Source: JAJEBT01 sp965214975
Lineage (GTDB): Bacteria; Pseudomonadota; Alphaproteobacteria; MPNO01; UBA830
DNA: 64,000 nucleotides
Direction: 5' to 3'
NCBI GenBank assembly: GCA_965214975.1
Contig: OZ244055.1
Span: 2,108,001-2,172,000 of the forward strand
The notes below the pieces were generated by a model, which was given only the letters and a program-made list of their open reading frames with translations, ran no database searches and had not been told where the DNA came from. Positions 9,539 to 17,584 of the stretch are shown in pieces (within the stretch, counting starts at the first letter, position 1; the number at the start of each line of letters is the position of its first letter). The position numbers and the translations under genes are program-made.

Positions 9539-9814
9539 TCAGCAATCGGGCAGATCGTCAAGATTGTTACGGGTGGTCCAATCTGGATCGGTGCGGAGGT
9601 ACTTGCCGTACGGTCCCCGGACCACGCGGATGTTGACGCGGCCGACGACAGCGGAGTGAACGTAACAGTTGTAGGCGAGGCTCTCGATATCGTTGATCAC
9701 GTCGGCCTTCTGGCGCGGCGACCAGTGCGGCGACCAGTACTGGCCGGGATTGCATAGGGCCAGGATGTCGCCGTCACGGCCCTTGCGGCTACGGGTCACT
9801 TGGCGATCTTCCAT
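9539..9814 (-). CDS. DUF3892 family protein (91 aa)
   Basis: Small single-domain protein of unknown function. It matches the DUF3892 pattern: an N-terminal QVTRSRKGRDGDI strand, a middle YVHSAVVGRVNIRV, and the characteristic end KYLRTDPDW-NNLDDLPDC. The ATG at 9814 is preferred over an upstream one (9865) because AAAGGA lies just before it and the family begins here. A plausible promoter lies 70-100 bases upstream. It forms a two-gene unit with the small protein downstream. Confidence 0.75.
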   Translation of the reverse strand: MEDRQVTRSRKGRDGDILALCNPGQYWSPHWSPRQKADVINDIESLAYNCYVHSAVVGRVNIRVVRGPYGKYLRTDPDWTTRNNLDDLPDC

Positions 9815-9885
9815 GACCGTCCGTTCCTTTCTGTTGACGGTAACGTCGGCCGAATCGAACGTCAATCCGCGGATACGCTGATCAG

Positions 9886-9914
9886 CATATACTATGCCAG
9901 CACGACGAATGCAA
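9886..9914 (-). promoter_or_regulatory. Sigma-70-like promoter for the DUF3892 pair
   Basis: On the minus strand TTGCAT (9914-9909) and TATATG (9891-9886) are separated by exactly 17 bases, about 70 bases upstream of the DUF3892 start. It stands out in an otherwise GC-rich background. Confidence 0.45.
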
Positions 9915-9961
9915 CCCCTCGATCGACCGTTCGACCGTCTGCGTGATCGGCGCGGACGGCG

Positions 9962-10203
9962 CTAGCCGAACAGAGAGGGACCGTGCTCGGTCCCGAGATA
10001 GTCGAGCTTCGCCAGCCGCACACGGGCGGCGTCCCCAGAAACCCGGAAGGCGTCAGCCACAATGGCGATCAAAGCCTGCCCGCGTACGCCGTCGGCACTC
10101 GCCGGCCCGAAAATCCCGTGTTGTTCTTGGTAGTCGGCAACGACCCGGGCCAGGCGAGATCGAGGCATGAGCAACGCCCCGCACACATAGCCTGCTTGCC
10201 TCG
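9962..10203 (-). pseudogene. ImmA/IrrE-type metallopeptidase, C-terminal fragment
   Basis: Only the tail of the gene remains. The pattern YVCGALLMP followed by a short helical region with VADAFRVSGDAARVRL and LDYLG is the usual end of ImmA/IrrE peptidases, which cleave repressors in phage, ICE and stress systems. The N-terminal part with the zinc-binding HExxH motif is missing, because the IS1634 element begins at about 10200. The lost half is not found on the other side of the IS, so it was deleted rather than just interrupted. Confidence 0.6.
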
Positions 10204-12208
10204 TCTTCTACAGTGGTTTCAGGAAATGTCCGCTGATTCCGCCGGTTGCATGACACGCCGAAGGGCTTGGCACCACACTCGGCGCCATGACCCGTTGCGG
10301 GGTGTTCCGAGGCGCTTCAGGCGCCGGTCGTCGCGGCCTCCTCCTTCTCCGCGGCGATCCGTCGCACGGTTCCGGGCAAGCGCACGCCGACGCACCGTGC
10401 GATCCGGCCGGCGACGCCGACCGTCCTGCTGCGAACCGCGAAGCTTTTGCCCTGGTGCTCGATGCGGGTTTCCGTCAACGCCTCGAGATCCCGCAGCACG
10501 TCCGCCCACTCGGCCGCGATGCCGGCGTCTTCCATGCGGCGCTGAAGATCCTTCTGCAGCACCAGGGCGAGGAACGAGCAGAAGACATGGCCGCAGATCG
10601 TGGCGTCGGTCCTGTGGAAGACCGGGCGGGTCTCGAGCAGGCTCTTGGCGGTCCGGAACACCTGCTCCACCATCCACAGCTGCTTGTATCTCAGGGCGAT
10701 GTCCACGGCTGTCAGGGAGGTGTTGGTTCTCAGCACCCAGATGCCGTCGAAGCGTTTCTCGTCGCGCGCCTTGTCGCGATCGATCGTGACCGAACCCCTC
10801 TCGATCCTCAGGTAGCGCCTGAAGCCCCTGTTGGAGACGAGGCTCCCGGGGCCCTTCCCGTTCAGCCTGCTCTCCAGACTGGCCAGGATCCGGTCGCGCG
10901 TCGCGGCGTCCTTGCGCGCCTCGGCCGGATTGCGGCACACGACGTAGCGACGCGCCCCGTCTCCGCCCGGCGGAACCGTGACGTCCTTGACCTCCAGCTC
11001 CATCGGGTCCGGGCGCTGGCGGACAACCTCGACGGTCTCGAACGGCGCGCTGTCGGCGAGAACCGTGTCCCGGATCTCCTTCGTCCGACGCGGGCGGGCG
11101 CCGAGGATGTACTGCCAGCCCCGCGCCTCGACCGCGGCGATCATGTCCCCGGAGATCATCCCGGCGTCGGCCACAAGGCACACCGAGCGGACCCCGAAGC
11201 GCTTCTGCAGGCGGGCCGCCACCAGGTCCAGCGTCGTCACGTCGGCGGTGTTGCCGGGCCACATCTCGCTGCACACCGGCATCCCGTCGCCGTCGAGCAC
11301 CATCCCCAGAACCATCTGCCTGCAGTCGCCGCGACGGTCCTTGCTCTTGCCGTGCCGGCCCAGGCTCTCGCCGCCCTCGCCGGTGAAGTACAACGACGTG
11401 GTGTCGAAGAACACGAGATCGAGATCGGTGAACAGGTCGCGCCGCCGGTGGAACAGGGTCTCCTCGATCCGGTCCTTGACGCGCCGCTCGAAGCGCTCGC
11501 CGGCCTCGCCGTCGCCAAGCGTCTCGCCGAGCCAGCCCATCGCTCTGTAGAGCTGGTGCAGTTCCAGCGCCTCCGCGCCTTCGATCTTCCGGCCCCGCCG
11601 CCACTTCAGGGCGCTGCGGTCCGAGCCGGAGACCATGAGGCGGTGCAGGACGGTGAAGAACACGGCGCGCTCGACGTCGAAGCCGAAGTTCCGTCCCGCA
11701 AGCAGGGAGCGCACCGCCCCGCGGCATCCGCTCTCGCGCCACAGGCGCTCGAAGACCAGGGAGGGGCCGATGACCACGACTTCCGCGTCCGGCCCGTTCC
11801 CCGCGTCGTGCTCGGACAGGACGACGAGGGACTCGGCGAAGCGGGCGGCGGAGGCCGCCAGCCTGTCGACGGCTCCGGAAGGGGCGAGCCTGTCGAGCCT
11901 TCCGATGGTGGCGATGACGGTCTGCCGGACCTTTTTGCCCTCGCGGCGGTTCTCGACGATCTGGAGGTACTTGTACTTGCCGGCGGGCTTGAGGCGAAAG
12001 AACATGGCGGACTCCCCGTGTGCACCACGCCATGATACGGGCGCACGGGAAAAGATCAACGCCTGAAGTCGTTCCGGAATCCGAATCACCAGATTTATTG
12101 CACTACATTTTCCCGGAGCTCCGGCGCTCGCCGGAACCAACCCTTTTGTTTCGCTGACTCTTTCCCGGAGCGGTTCTCGAATATCCCGGCCGGACTGTAG
12201 AAGACGAG
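10200..12208 (-). mobile_element. IS1634-family insertion sequence (2.0 kb)
   Basis: Terminal inverted repeats CTCGTCTTCTACAGT (10200-10214) and its inverse (12194-12208) enclose one intact transposase gene. No direct target duplication is visible: the left flank is an ImmA/IrrE fragment and the right flank is a partial inverted copy of the same IS. Confidence 0.8.
10317..12005 (-). CDS. IS1634-family transposase (562 aa)
   Basis: Full-length DDE transposase of the IS1634 group (IS4-related). The typical start MFFRLKPAGKYKYLQIVEN is followed by the DTTSLYFTG and RHGKSKDRRGDCRQ region around the first and second catalytic acids, CLVADAGMIS, and the late helix CGHVFCSFLALVLQKDL. A longer frame reads upstream into the inverted copy and is not native. 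ATG at 12005 fits the family start. No stop or frameshift is seen, so the element is probably active. Confidence 0.9.
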   Translation of the reverse strand: MFFRLKPAGKYKYLQIVENRREGKKVRQTVIATIGRLDRLAPSGAVDRLAASAARFAESLVVLSEHDAGNGPDAEVVVIGPSLVFERLWRESGCRGAVRSLLAGRNFGFDVERAVFFTVLHRLMVSGSDRSALKWRRGRKIEGAEALELHQLYRAMGWLGETLGDGEAGERFERRVKDRIEETLFHRRRDLFTDLDLVFFDTTSLYFTGEGGESLGRHGKSKDRRGDCRQMVLGMVLDGDGMPVCSEMWPGNTADVTTLDLVAARLQKRFGVRSVCLVADAGMISGDMIAAVEARGWQYILGARPRRTKEIRDTVLADSAPFETVEVVRQRPDPMELEVKDVTVPPGGDGARRYVVCRNPAEARKDAATRDRILASLESRLNGKGPGSLVSNRGFRRYLRIERGSVTIDRDKARDEKRFDGIWVLRTNTSLTAVDIALRYKQLWMVEQVFRTAKSLLETRPVFHRTDATICGHVFCSFLALVLQKDLQRRMEDAGIAAEWADVLRDLEALTETRIEHQGKSFAVRSRTVGVAGRIARCVGVRLPGTVRRIAAEKEEAATTGA

Positions 12209-12566
12209 GCAGAAGGATCTTCAGCGCCGCATGGAAGACGCCGGCATCGCGGCCGAGTGGGCGGACGTGCTGCGGGATCTCGAGGCGTTGACGGAAACCC
12301 GCATCGAGCACCAGGGCAAAAGCTTCGCGGTTCGCAGCAGGACGGTCGGCGTCGCCGGCCGGATCGCACGGTGCGTCGGCGTGCGCTTGCCCGGAACCGT
12401 GCGACGGATCGCCGCGGAGAAGGAGGAGGCCGCGACGACCGGCGCCTGAAGCGCCTCGGAACACCCCGCAACGGGTCATGGCGCCGAGTGTGGTGCCAAG
12501 CCCTTCGGCGTGTCATGCAACCGGCGGAATCAGCGGACATTTCCTGAAACCACTGTAGAAGACGAG
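12209..12566 (+). mobile_element. Inverted partial IS1634 copy (3' end, 358 bp)
   Basis: Matches the 3' end of the adjacent IS (10200-10557) in opposite orientation over an equal 358 bases, with no difference noticed by eye. It keeps the last 79 or so transposase codons (in frame from about 12213 to the TGA at 12447-12449) and the terminal repeat CCACTGTAGAAGACGAG at 12550-12566. The rest of this copy is missing. Its outer end joins directly to the truncated DUF4365-partner gene. Confidence 0.85.
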
Positions 12567-13102
12567 TCTAACAGCGCCGGCATGAGCGGTGGCATGACCG
12601 GCGTCAACACCGTGACAACAAAGCTGCCCTGGTCCGTCTGCCCGAGCCGCATCAACCGCAACAGTTCTGTCGCTTCCCGATTCGCTCCGGCTCGGTACAC
12701 CGGCCTCGGGTCGTGAAGCGAGCATGCCGCCGACAGCACCATGTCACGGGCACCCGCGACAACGTTCGCGCCGTCGTTCAACCCCAGGCTGCCGTCGCCG
12801 CTCCCCGCCGCTCGAACGCGAATGACGTCACGATCCGCTGTCACCAGCGAGCGGTATACGGTCAGCGTGTCCTCACGGGCAACCTGCGCGAAGGTCTCGA
12901 TCAGTGCCGCCACCGCACTCGCGTAGTCCCCGAGGCGCGTCGTGCGCGGCACGATGATTTCCGGCAGCGCGTCGCCGATGTAGACATCCGAGTGCTCACG
13001 GTACGATTCCTGTTGGCTCCAACCGGCGATACGGGCATAAGCGGACAGCGCCGTCGGCGAAATCGCCAACAGCGCCTCGCGGTCGTGAATGCTGACTTGC
13101 AT
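12530..13102 (-). pseudogene. DUF4365-partner protein, C-terminus replaced by IS sequence
   Basis: Unnamed protein encoded directly after the DUF4365 gene. About 178 native residues remain: an N-terminal AISPTALSAYARIAGW, then PEIIVPRTTRLGDYASAV, and a C-terminal QGSFVVTVLTPVMPPLMP. From about base 12566 the frame runs into the IS1634 end and finishes on IS-supplied codons (SSSTVVSGNVR, stop). It begins with an ATG that overlaps the DUF4365 stop by one base (TGATG), so the two are translationally coupled. I do not recognise a known domain. The coupling suggests that it works with DUF4365 as an accessory to the type I R-M operon. Whether the truncated form works is unknown. Confidence 0.65.
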
Positions 13103-13602
13103 CAGATCTCTCCCGTCCTGGACCGATCCATCAGTTCCTGCAGGGTCTCGACATTGAGCACGTTCCGTTCGGGGATGCGAACGCTGACGGTCTGTTGATC
13201 CGTGATTTCATCATGGGCCTGTTCCAGGCTCAACCAGTAGGCGCGACGGCGCAGAACGAGCTCTTCCATTGTAACGCTCATCCACTGCACCTCGTCTCTC
13301 GGAAGTTCCAGCACCACGAGCAACCGCGGTGTCTGTGTCTCGACCCGAAGATCGTTGTAATTCTTGACGGACAGCCGAAACGGAATGAAGCCGTCCCGCG
13401 GCTCGCTGATGCCGGCCGTGGCCTCCAGTTGCAGGTCGAGTGCGGAGCGGTACGCACCTCCCGCCTGAATCCGCGAATCCGCGCTGTCCCGGTCAGGTCG
13501 CGGCGCGGAAACCGAATAGCCCGCGCGCGCCGCCAGAGCCTTGGCACGGACGGGAGAAAGGGTCTCTTTCCGGTCGGTGCCGGTGAGCGGTGCCTCGGTC
13601 AC
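13102..13602 (-). CDS. DUF4365 domain protein in the type I R-M operon (166 aa)
   Basis: Predicted member of the DUF4365 family, thought to have a PD-(D/E)xK nuclease-like fold. It shows RAGYSVSAPRPDRDSADSRI, ALDLQLEAT and the conserved TQTPRLLVVLELPRDE with ELVLRRRAYW after it. The DSAD and DLQLEAT segments sit where acidic metal ligands would be expected. The start is GTG, overlapping the hsdS stop by four bases (GTGA), so it is translated as part of the hsd operon. A DNA-cutting or DNA-binding accessory role in defence is inferred from fold and context. Confidence 0.75.
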   Translation of the reverse strand: MTEAPLTGTDRKETLSPVRAKALAARAGYSVSAPRPDRDSADSRIQAGGAYRSALDLQLEATAGISEPRDGFIPFRLSVKNYNDLRVETQTPRLLVVLELPRDEVQWMSVTMEELVLRRRAYWLSLEQAHDEITDQQTVSVRIPERNVLNVETLQELMDRSRTGEI

Positions 13603-15221
13603 GCGATCTCTTCCGCCAGCCGCTCGGCATCACAGAGGAGAATTTCGCCGGACATGAGCTTCGGGAGGAGAAGGTCGCGAGCTTGGACGAGCGTTCGGTT
13701 CTCGGAGACATTATTCCTGATGCGATCATCCAAAGGCCCGACAACCTGTTCAAAAAGCTCGACGATCTCCGGAAGCGGCTCCAGAGAACGCAGTGACCGG
13801 AACGATTTCTGGTTGATCGCGTCGAAAACCGTTCCCGTCTGTTCGTACTGCTCCAACTCCTGTTTCATCGCCTGCGCCGAGTAATAGGTAAAAGAGCGTG
13901 CGCCTGATTTGTGACGCAGAACCGCTATCCCCCGTCCGGCACAGCATTTCTCCCACGCCATGTTGATGTCGCCAACCGGTGCCCGAACGCTCACAAGGGT
14001 GTCGTCGGAAGCCGCGATTCTGGCGGGTGCCGTGCAGTACCGGCGATTTTCGGGATACCGCAACCCGAAATCCTTCCGCCCTTGGAAAAAGGGCAGTCCT
14101 TCTCCGTGATCGTTGTAGGTGCTTCCCGGAGGCGATTGGCCCATGGTCAATCGGAAGTATTCTCCGAAAGTTCCGCATTTCCACCCAAGGGGTTTCCCCT
14201 CGTCGTCCAGAGTGTCGGGGAACAGGTTCCAGAGTTCCGGGGAGAGGTAGGGTTCGCGCCCCTCCGTCTTGGCTCGGGTGGGGCCGAAATCGACGAACCA
14301 GTCCTTGAAGATCGTCCGCGCCAGCACCTCCAGCGTCTCGTTGATGCGCCGGTTCAGCTCGATCCTGTCGTCCAGCGTGCCGAGGATGCGGGCGATGGCG
14401 CGTTGCTCGGGGAGGGGCGGGACCGGTACGGCCAAGTGCCTCAAGGAAGCCGTCGGAACTCGCTGCCTTCCTGAAGTTCCGGTCATTTGCCCGATCGCGT
14501 AATTGCGGACCTTCTCCCATCGTGTCAGGTAATAGGCGAAATCGTTGTCCGTGATCCGGGAACGACCGCGAATGACGATGAATTCCGTCGAGCCGTGTGC
14601 AACGTTGCCGGAACCTGTCGCCTTGTAGCGGGCAATCTTGCCGTTCTCCAGACAGGGCGTGATGCGGGCCATCAGCGTGTCGCCACTCCGGAATCTCGAA
14701 CCGCCTCCCTTGAATTCGCGTTGCTTTCCTGAGAACGCGGAGCGAGATCCCGGGTTTATTGTCGCCATGTCAACGAACGGGTACGTCGCTCCCTGATCCA
14801 GGGGCACCTCGGGGTTGATGCGTACCGCCTTGCCAAACGGAAGATCCCGCCACTCCTCTGGCACGACCACGGGTGCCGCCGTCCCGTCGGCAGTTCCGTC
14901 GGGACGGGAACCAGGCAACAGCACCGTATAGTTCGCCTCGATCTCGCGGTGGAACCGCGTCGGCAGGTGCGCCCAGTCGCGGGCTTCGACCAGGAAGGGA
15001 ATTCTCGAATTCCGCACCGCCTCCTCGAAATCCGCCAGTCGCCCGATTTGAAGCTCCTTCAGGCCCGGCCCGCGCAGCACCAGGTCGAGGTCGCTTCCGT
15101 CGTGGCTCCTCCCGTTCACGCGGCTGCCATAGGCCCAGACCTCGGCCTCTGGCAGGTGTTCCCGCAGCAGCGCCTCGAGCATCCCGCGGTGCCCGGGATC
15201 AAGATGGAGACGGTCAGCCAT
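13599..15221 (-). CDS. hsdS: MNT nucleotidyltransferase fused to type I R-M specificity subunit HsdS (540 aa)
   Basis: One continuous frame with two parts. Residues 1 to about 105 form a minimal nucleotidyltransferase with the exact GSX10DXD signature (G32-S33, D44-x-D46), the antitoxin type that AMP-modifies HEPN toxins. Residues from about 115 form an HsdS protein with two target-recognition domains and two conserved helical spacers: PLPEQRAIARILGTLDDRIELNRR after the first (split here as PLPEQRAIARILGTL and DDRIELNRR) and LFEQVVGPLDDRI after the second. HsdS directs methylation and cutting to a two-part DNA site. The ATG overlaps the end of the HEPN gene by eight bases. The length equals one MNT plus one normal HsdS. 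There is no stop or frameshift between them, so this is a true fusion in this sequence. Confidence 0.85.
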   Translation of the reverse strand: MADRLHLDPGHRGMLEALLREHLPEAEVWAYGSRVNGRSHDGSDLDLVLRGPGLKELQIGRLADFEEAVRNSRIPFLVEARDWAHLPTRFHREIEANYTVLLPGSRPDGTADGTAAPVVVPEEWRDLPFGKAVRINPEVPLDQGATYPFVDMATINPGSRSAFSGKQREFKGGGSRFRSGDTLMARITPCLENGKIARYKATGSGNVAHGSTEFIVIRGRSRITDNDFAYYLTRWEKVRNYAIGQMTGTSGRQRVPTASLRHLAVPVPPLPEQRAIARILGTLDDRIELNRRINETLEVLARTIFKDWFVDFGPTRAKTEGREPYLSPELWNLFPDTLDDEGKPLGWKCGTFGEYFRLTMGQSPPGSTYNDHGEGLPFFQGRKDFGLRYPENRRYCTAPARIAASDDTLVSVRAPVGDINMAWEKCCAGRGIAVLRHKSGARSFTYYSAQAMKQELEQYEQTGTVFDAINQKSFRSLRSLEPLPEIVELFEQVVGPLDDRIRNNVSENRTLVQARDLLLPKLMSGEILLCDAERLAEEIA

Positions 15222-15639
15222 CGTCCGCCGCCTCGATCATGGCGGCCAGCGCCTTCGCGTCGGCCACGAACGCCGGCAGCAGCTTCAGCGTGGCCTCGGC
15301 GAAGCCATCGCCGTAGTCGTGCGCCGTGTCGATGCGGTTGTCCCGGTACGCAAGCCAGCGCTCGACCGCTGCGGCGTCGATCAGCCCGTGTCGGGCGGCG
15401 TGGCGGAACAGATCCCTGAAGGCGAGGAGATCCGCCTGCCGGTTGCTCGCGAAGAAGGCGGCGAGCCGTTTTCTCAGGAGCTTGCCGCTCTGTTCCAGAA
15501 CCAGCTCGAACTCCTTGACGCAGGCGGCGCGGTAGAGATCGTGGGTGAAGTCGCCCGTCTCCCGGAGTTCGCCGATCTTGCCGAAGGCCTGTTCCAGCGT
15601 CCCGATGCAGCGGCGCAGAAACGTCGTGTCGATGCTCAC
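15214..15639 (-). CDS. HEPN toxin, nucleotidyltransferase-substrate-binding type (HI0074-like, 141 aa)
   Basis: All-helical HEPN protein with the RX4HXY motif at R102, H107 and Y109 (RIDTAHDY), the RNase centre plus the tyrosine that partner MNT antitoxins modify with AMP. Length and the helical pattern (LEQAFGKIGELRETGDFTHD) fit the HI0074 family. The start is GTG at 15639, overlapping the hsdM stop by four bases. It overlaps the MNT-HsdS gene by eight bases, the usual tight overlap of HEPN/MNT pairs. Being inside the hsd operon, its neutralisation would depend on making the specificity subunit. That link is inferred. Confidence 0.85.
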   Translation of the reverse strand: MSIDTTFLRRCIGTLEQAFGKIGELRETGDFTHDLYRAACVKEFELVLEQSGKLLRKRLAAFFASNRQADLLAFRDLFRHAARHGLIDAAAVERWLAYRDNRIDTAHDYGDGFAEATLKLLPAFVADAKALAAMIEAADDG

Positions 15640-17189
15640 GGCGCACTCTTCCCGAAGCCCAGCGCCTCGAGGTTCGCCTCGATGGCCTTGTCCAGCTTCG
15701 CGCCCTCGGCCTGCTGTTCGCGCAGTTCCGCGGCGAGCCGTTTCATCCTGTCCTCGAATGGCTCGCCGTCGTCCTCGGGCGGCGGTGCGCCGACATAGCG
15801 GCCGGGCGTGAGCACGTGGCCGTGCCTGCGCACCTCGTCGAGCGATGCGCTCCGGCAGAAGCCCGGCACGTCGGCGTAGGCGCCGGCGTCGCTCTCGCCG
15901 CGCCAGGCGTGATAGGCGTCGACGACCCGGGCGATGTCCTCGTCCGTCAGCTCGCGATGGGTGCGGTCCGCCATGCGCCCGAGCGCGCGGGCGTCGACGA
16001 ACAGGATCTCGCCCCGCCGGTCGCGGAACCCGCCGTTCTTGCGGTCCCGCGCAAGGAACCACAGACAGACCGGAATCTGGGTCGAGTAGAAGAGCTGGCC
16101 GGGCAGCGCCACCATGCAGTCCACGAGACCCGCCTCGATCAGGTTCTCGCGGATCTTTCCCTCGCCCGACTGGGCCGACGACATGGAGCCGTTCGCGAGC
16201 ACGAAGCCGGCGAAGCCGCGCGGCGCCAGATGGTGGACCATGTGCTGCACCCAGGCGAAGTTGGCATTGCCCTTCGGCGGGACGCCGTACCGCCAGCGCC
16301 TGTCGTCGGCGAGCCTGTCGCCGCCCCAGTCCGAGACGTTGAACGGCGGATTGGCGAGGATGAAGTCGGCCTTGAGGTCCGGCAGGTCGTCCTTGTGGAA
16401 GCTGCCCTCGTTGTTCCAGCGGACATCGGCATCGATCCCGCGCACCGCAAGGTTCATCCTGGCGAGCCGCCAGGTCGTGTAGTTGCTCTCCTGTCCGTAG
16501 ACCGCGATGTCACCGATGCGCCCGCCATGCTCCTCGACGAATCTCTCGGACTGGACGAACATGCCGCCGGAACCGCAGCACGGGTCGTAGACGCGGCCCT
16601 TGTAGGGCCTCAGCATCTCGACGAGCAACCGGACGACCGAACGCGGCGTGTAGAACTCGCCTCCGCGCTTGCCCTCGGCGCCGGCGAAGCCGCCAAGGAA
16701 GTATTCGTAAACCCGCCCGAGAATGTCGCGGGAGCGGTCGGCTTCCTCGGCCATGCCGATGCCGCTCACCAGATCGATCAGTTCGCCGAGCACCGCCTTG
16801 TTGAGCGCCGGACGGGCGTAGTCCTTGGGCAGAACGCCCTTGAGCGAGGCATTCGTGGCCTCGATGGCCAGCATGGCGTCGTCGATGTCCCTGCCGATCG
16901 CCGATTGCCTGGCCCTTGCCTGCAGACGCGACCACCGGGCTTCCCCGGGAACCCAGAAGACGTTCTCGGCGAGATACTCCTCCGGATCCTCCGGATCGGC
17001 CAGTTCTTCCGCGAGCAGACCCGTCCGCGTGGCTTCGAAGGCGTCGGAGATGTACTTGAGGAAGATCAGGCCGAGGACGACATGCTTGTAGTCGGACGGT
17101 TCCATGCTGCCGCGCAGCTTGTCCGCCGCCGCCCAGAGCCGCGCCTCGAACCCGATGTTGGCGCCGTTGCCGTTCGCCGACCTTGCCAT
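15636..17189 (-). CDS. hsdM: Type I R-M DNA methyltransferase subunit HsdM (517 aa)
   Basis: Adenine-N6 methyltransferase of a type I restriction system. The N-terminal helical domain (LRGSMEPSDYKHVVLGLIFLK, here as LRGSMEPSDYKHVV plus LGLIFLKYISDAF) is followed by GGEFYTPRSVVRLLVE, SAM-binding DPCCGSGGMFVQS and catalytic ILANPPFNVSDW. ATG at 17189 is chosen: GAGG lies about six bases upstream and family members begin here; the frame extends to 17270 without support. It is the first gene of a minus-strand operon followed by HEPN, MNT-HsdS, DUF4365 and the partner, each joined by short overlaps. The matching HsdR motor/nuclease gene is absent from the window on both sides. Confidence 0.95.
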   Translation of the reverse strand: MARSANGNGANIGFEARLWAAADKLRGSMEPSDYKHVVLGLIFLKYISDAFEATRTGLLAEELADPEDPEEYLAENVFWVPGEARWSRLQARARQSAIGRDIDDAMLAIEATNASLKGVLPKDYARPALNKAVLGELIDLVSGIGMAEEADRSRDILGRVYEYFLGGFAGAEGKRGGEFYTPRSVVRLLVEMLRPYKGRVYDPCCGSGGMFVQSERFVEEHGGRIGDIAVYGQESNYTTWRLARMNLAVRGIDADVRWNNEGSFHKDDLPDLKADFILANPPFNVSDWGGDRLADDRRWRYGVPPKGNANFAWVQHMVHHLAPRGFAGFVLANGSMSSAQSGEGKIRENLIEAGLVDCMVALPGQLFYSTQIPVCLWFLARDRKNGGFRDRRGEILFVDARALGRMADRTHRELTDEDIARVVDAYHAWRGESDAGAYADVPGFCRSASLDEVRRHGHVLTPGRYVGAPPPEDDGEPFEDRMKRLAAELREQQAEGAKLDKAIEANLEALGFGKSAP

Positions 17190-17584
17190 GTCGTCCTCGA
17201 CCGTTGCCTTCGGATGGAGACGCGATCGGCCCGGCCGCCCCGTGAAGGCCGCGTCGCGCCCGGCCGACACGGCCCGAACGGGCGAATGTCCCGCGGTTCG
17301 GCACGTTGCCGTTACAGCGTAGCCCCCGCTGCCGGACGGATCAACATGATGGCTGGTCTCATTGGGGTGCGGACGGCCCCATGTCGCTCGACTGCCCCTC
17401 CCGGCGACGGGAGCGGGGTCGCGACCGGGCCGGGCGTCCGGGAGGCGCCTCCCCCTTCATCCCCGTCAGGCAGGATCCCCGACCCCGCGATCCGCATGGA
17501 TGGCATGTCCGCGGGCCGCGGCCGCCGGGCCGGAACCTTCCGCGCCGCGGTCGGCGGAGCGGCGGCGCCCCGTCCCGGGCGGCG
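17190..17584. other. 395-bp gap upstream of hsdM
   Basis: GC-rich spacer between the hsd operon and the amidohydrolase. No gene, RNA or clear promoter motif can be supported; it should contain the hsdM promoter. Confidence 0.5.

Noticed and set aside
10287..12035. Plus-strand frame of 582 codons across the IS1634 transposase
   Set aside because: It is the complement of an intact transposase gene, with no domain of its own.
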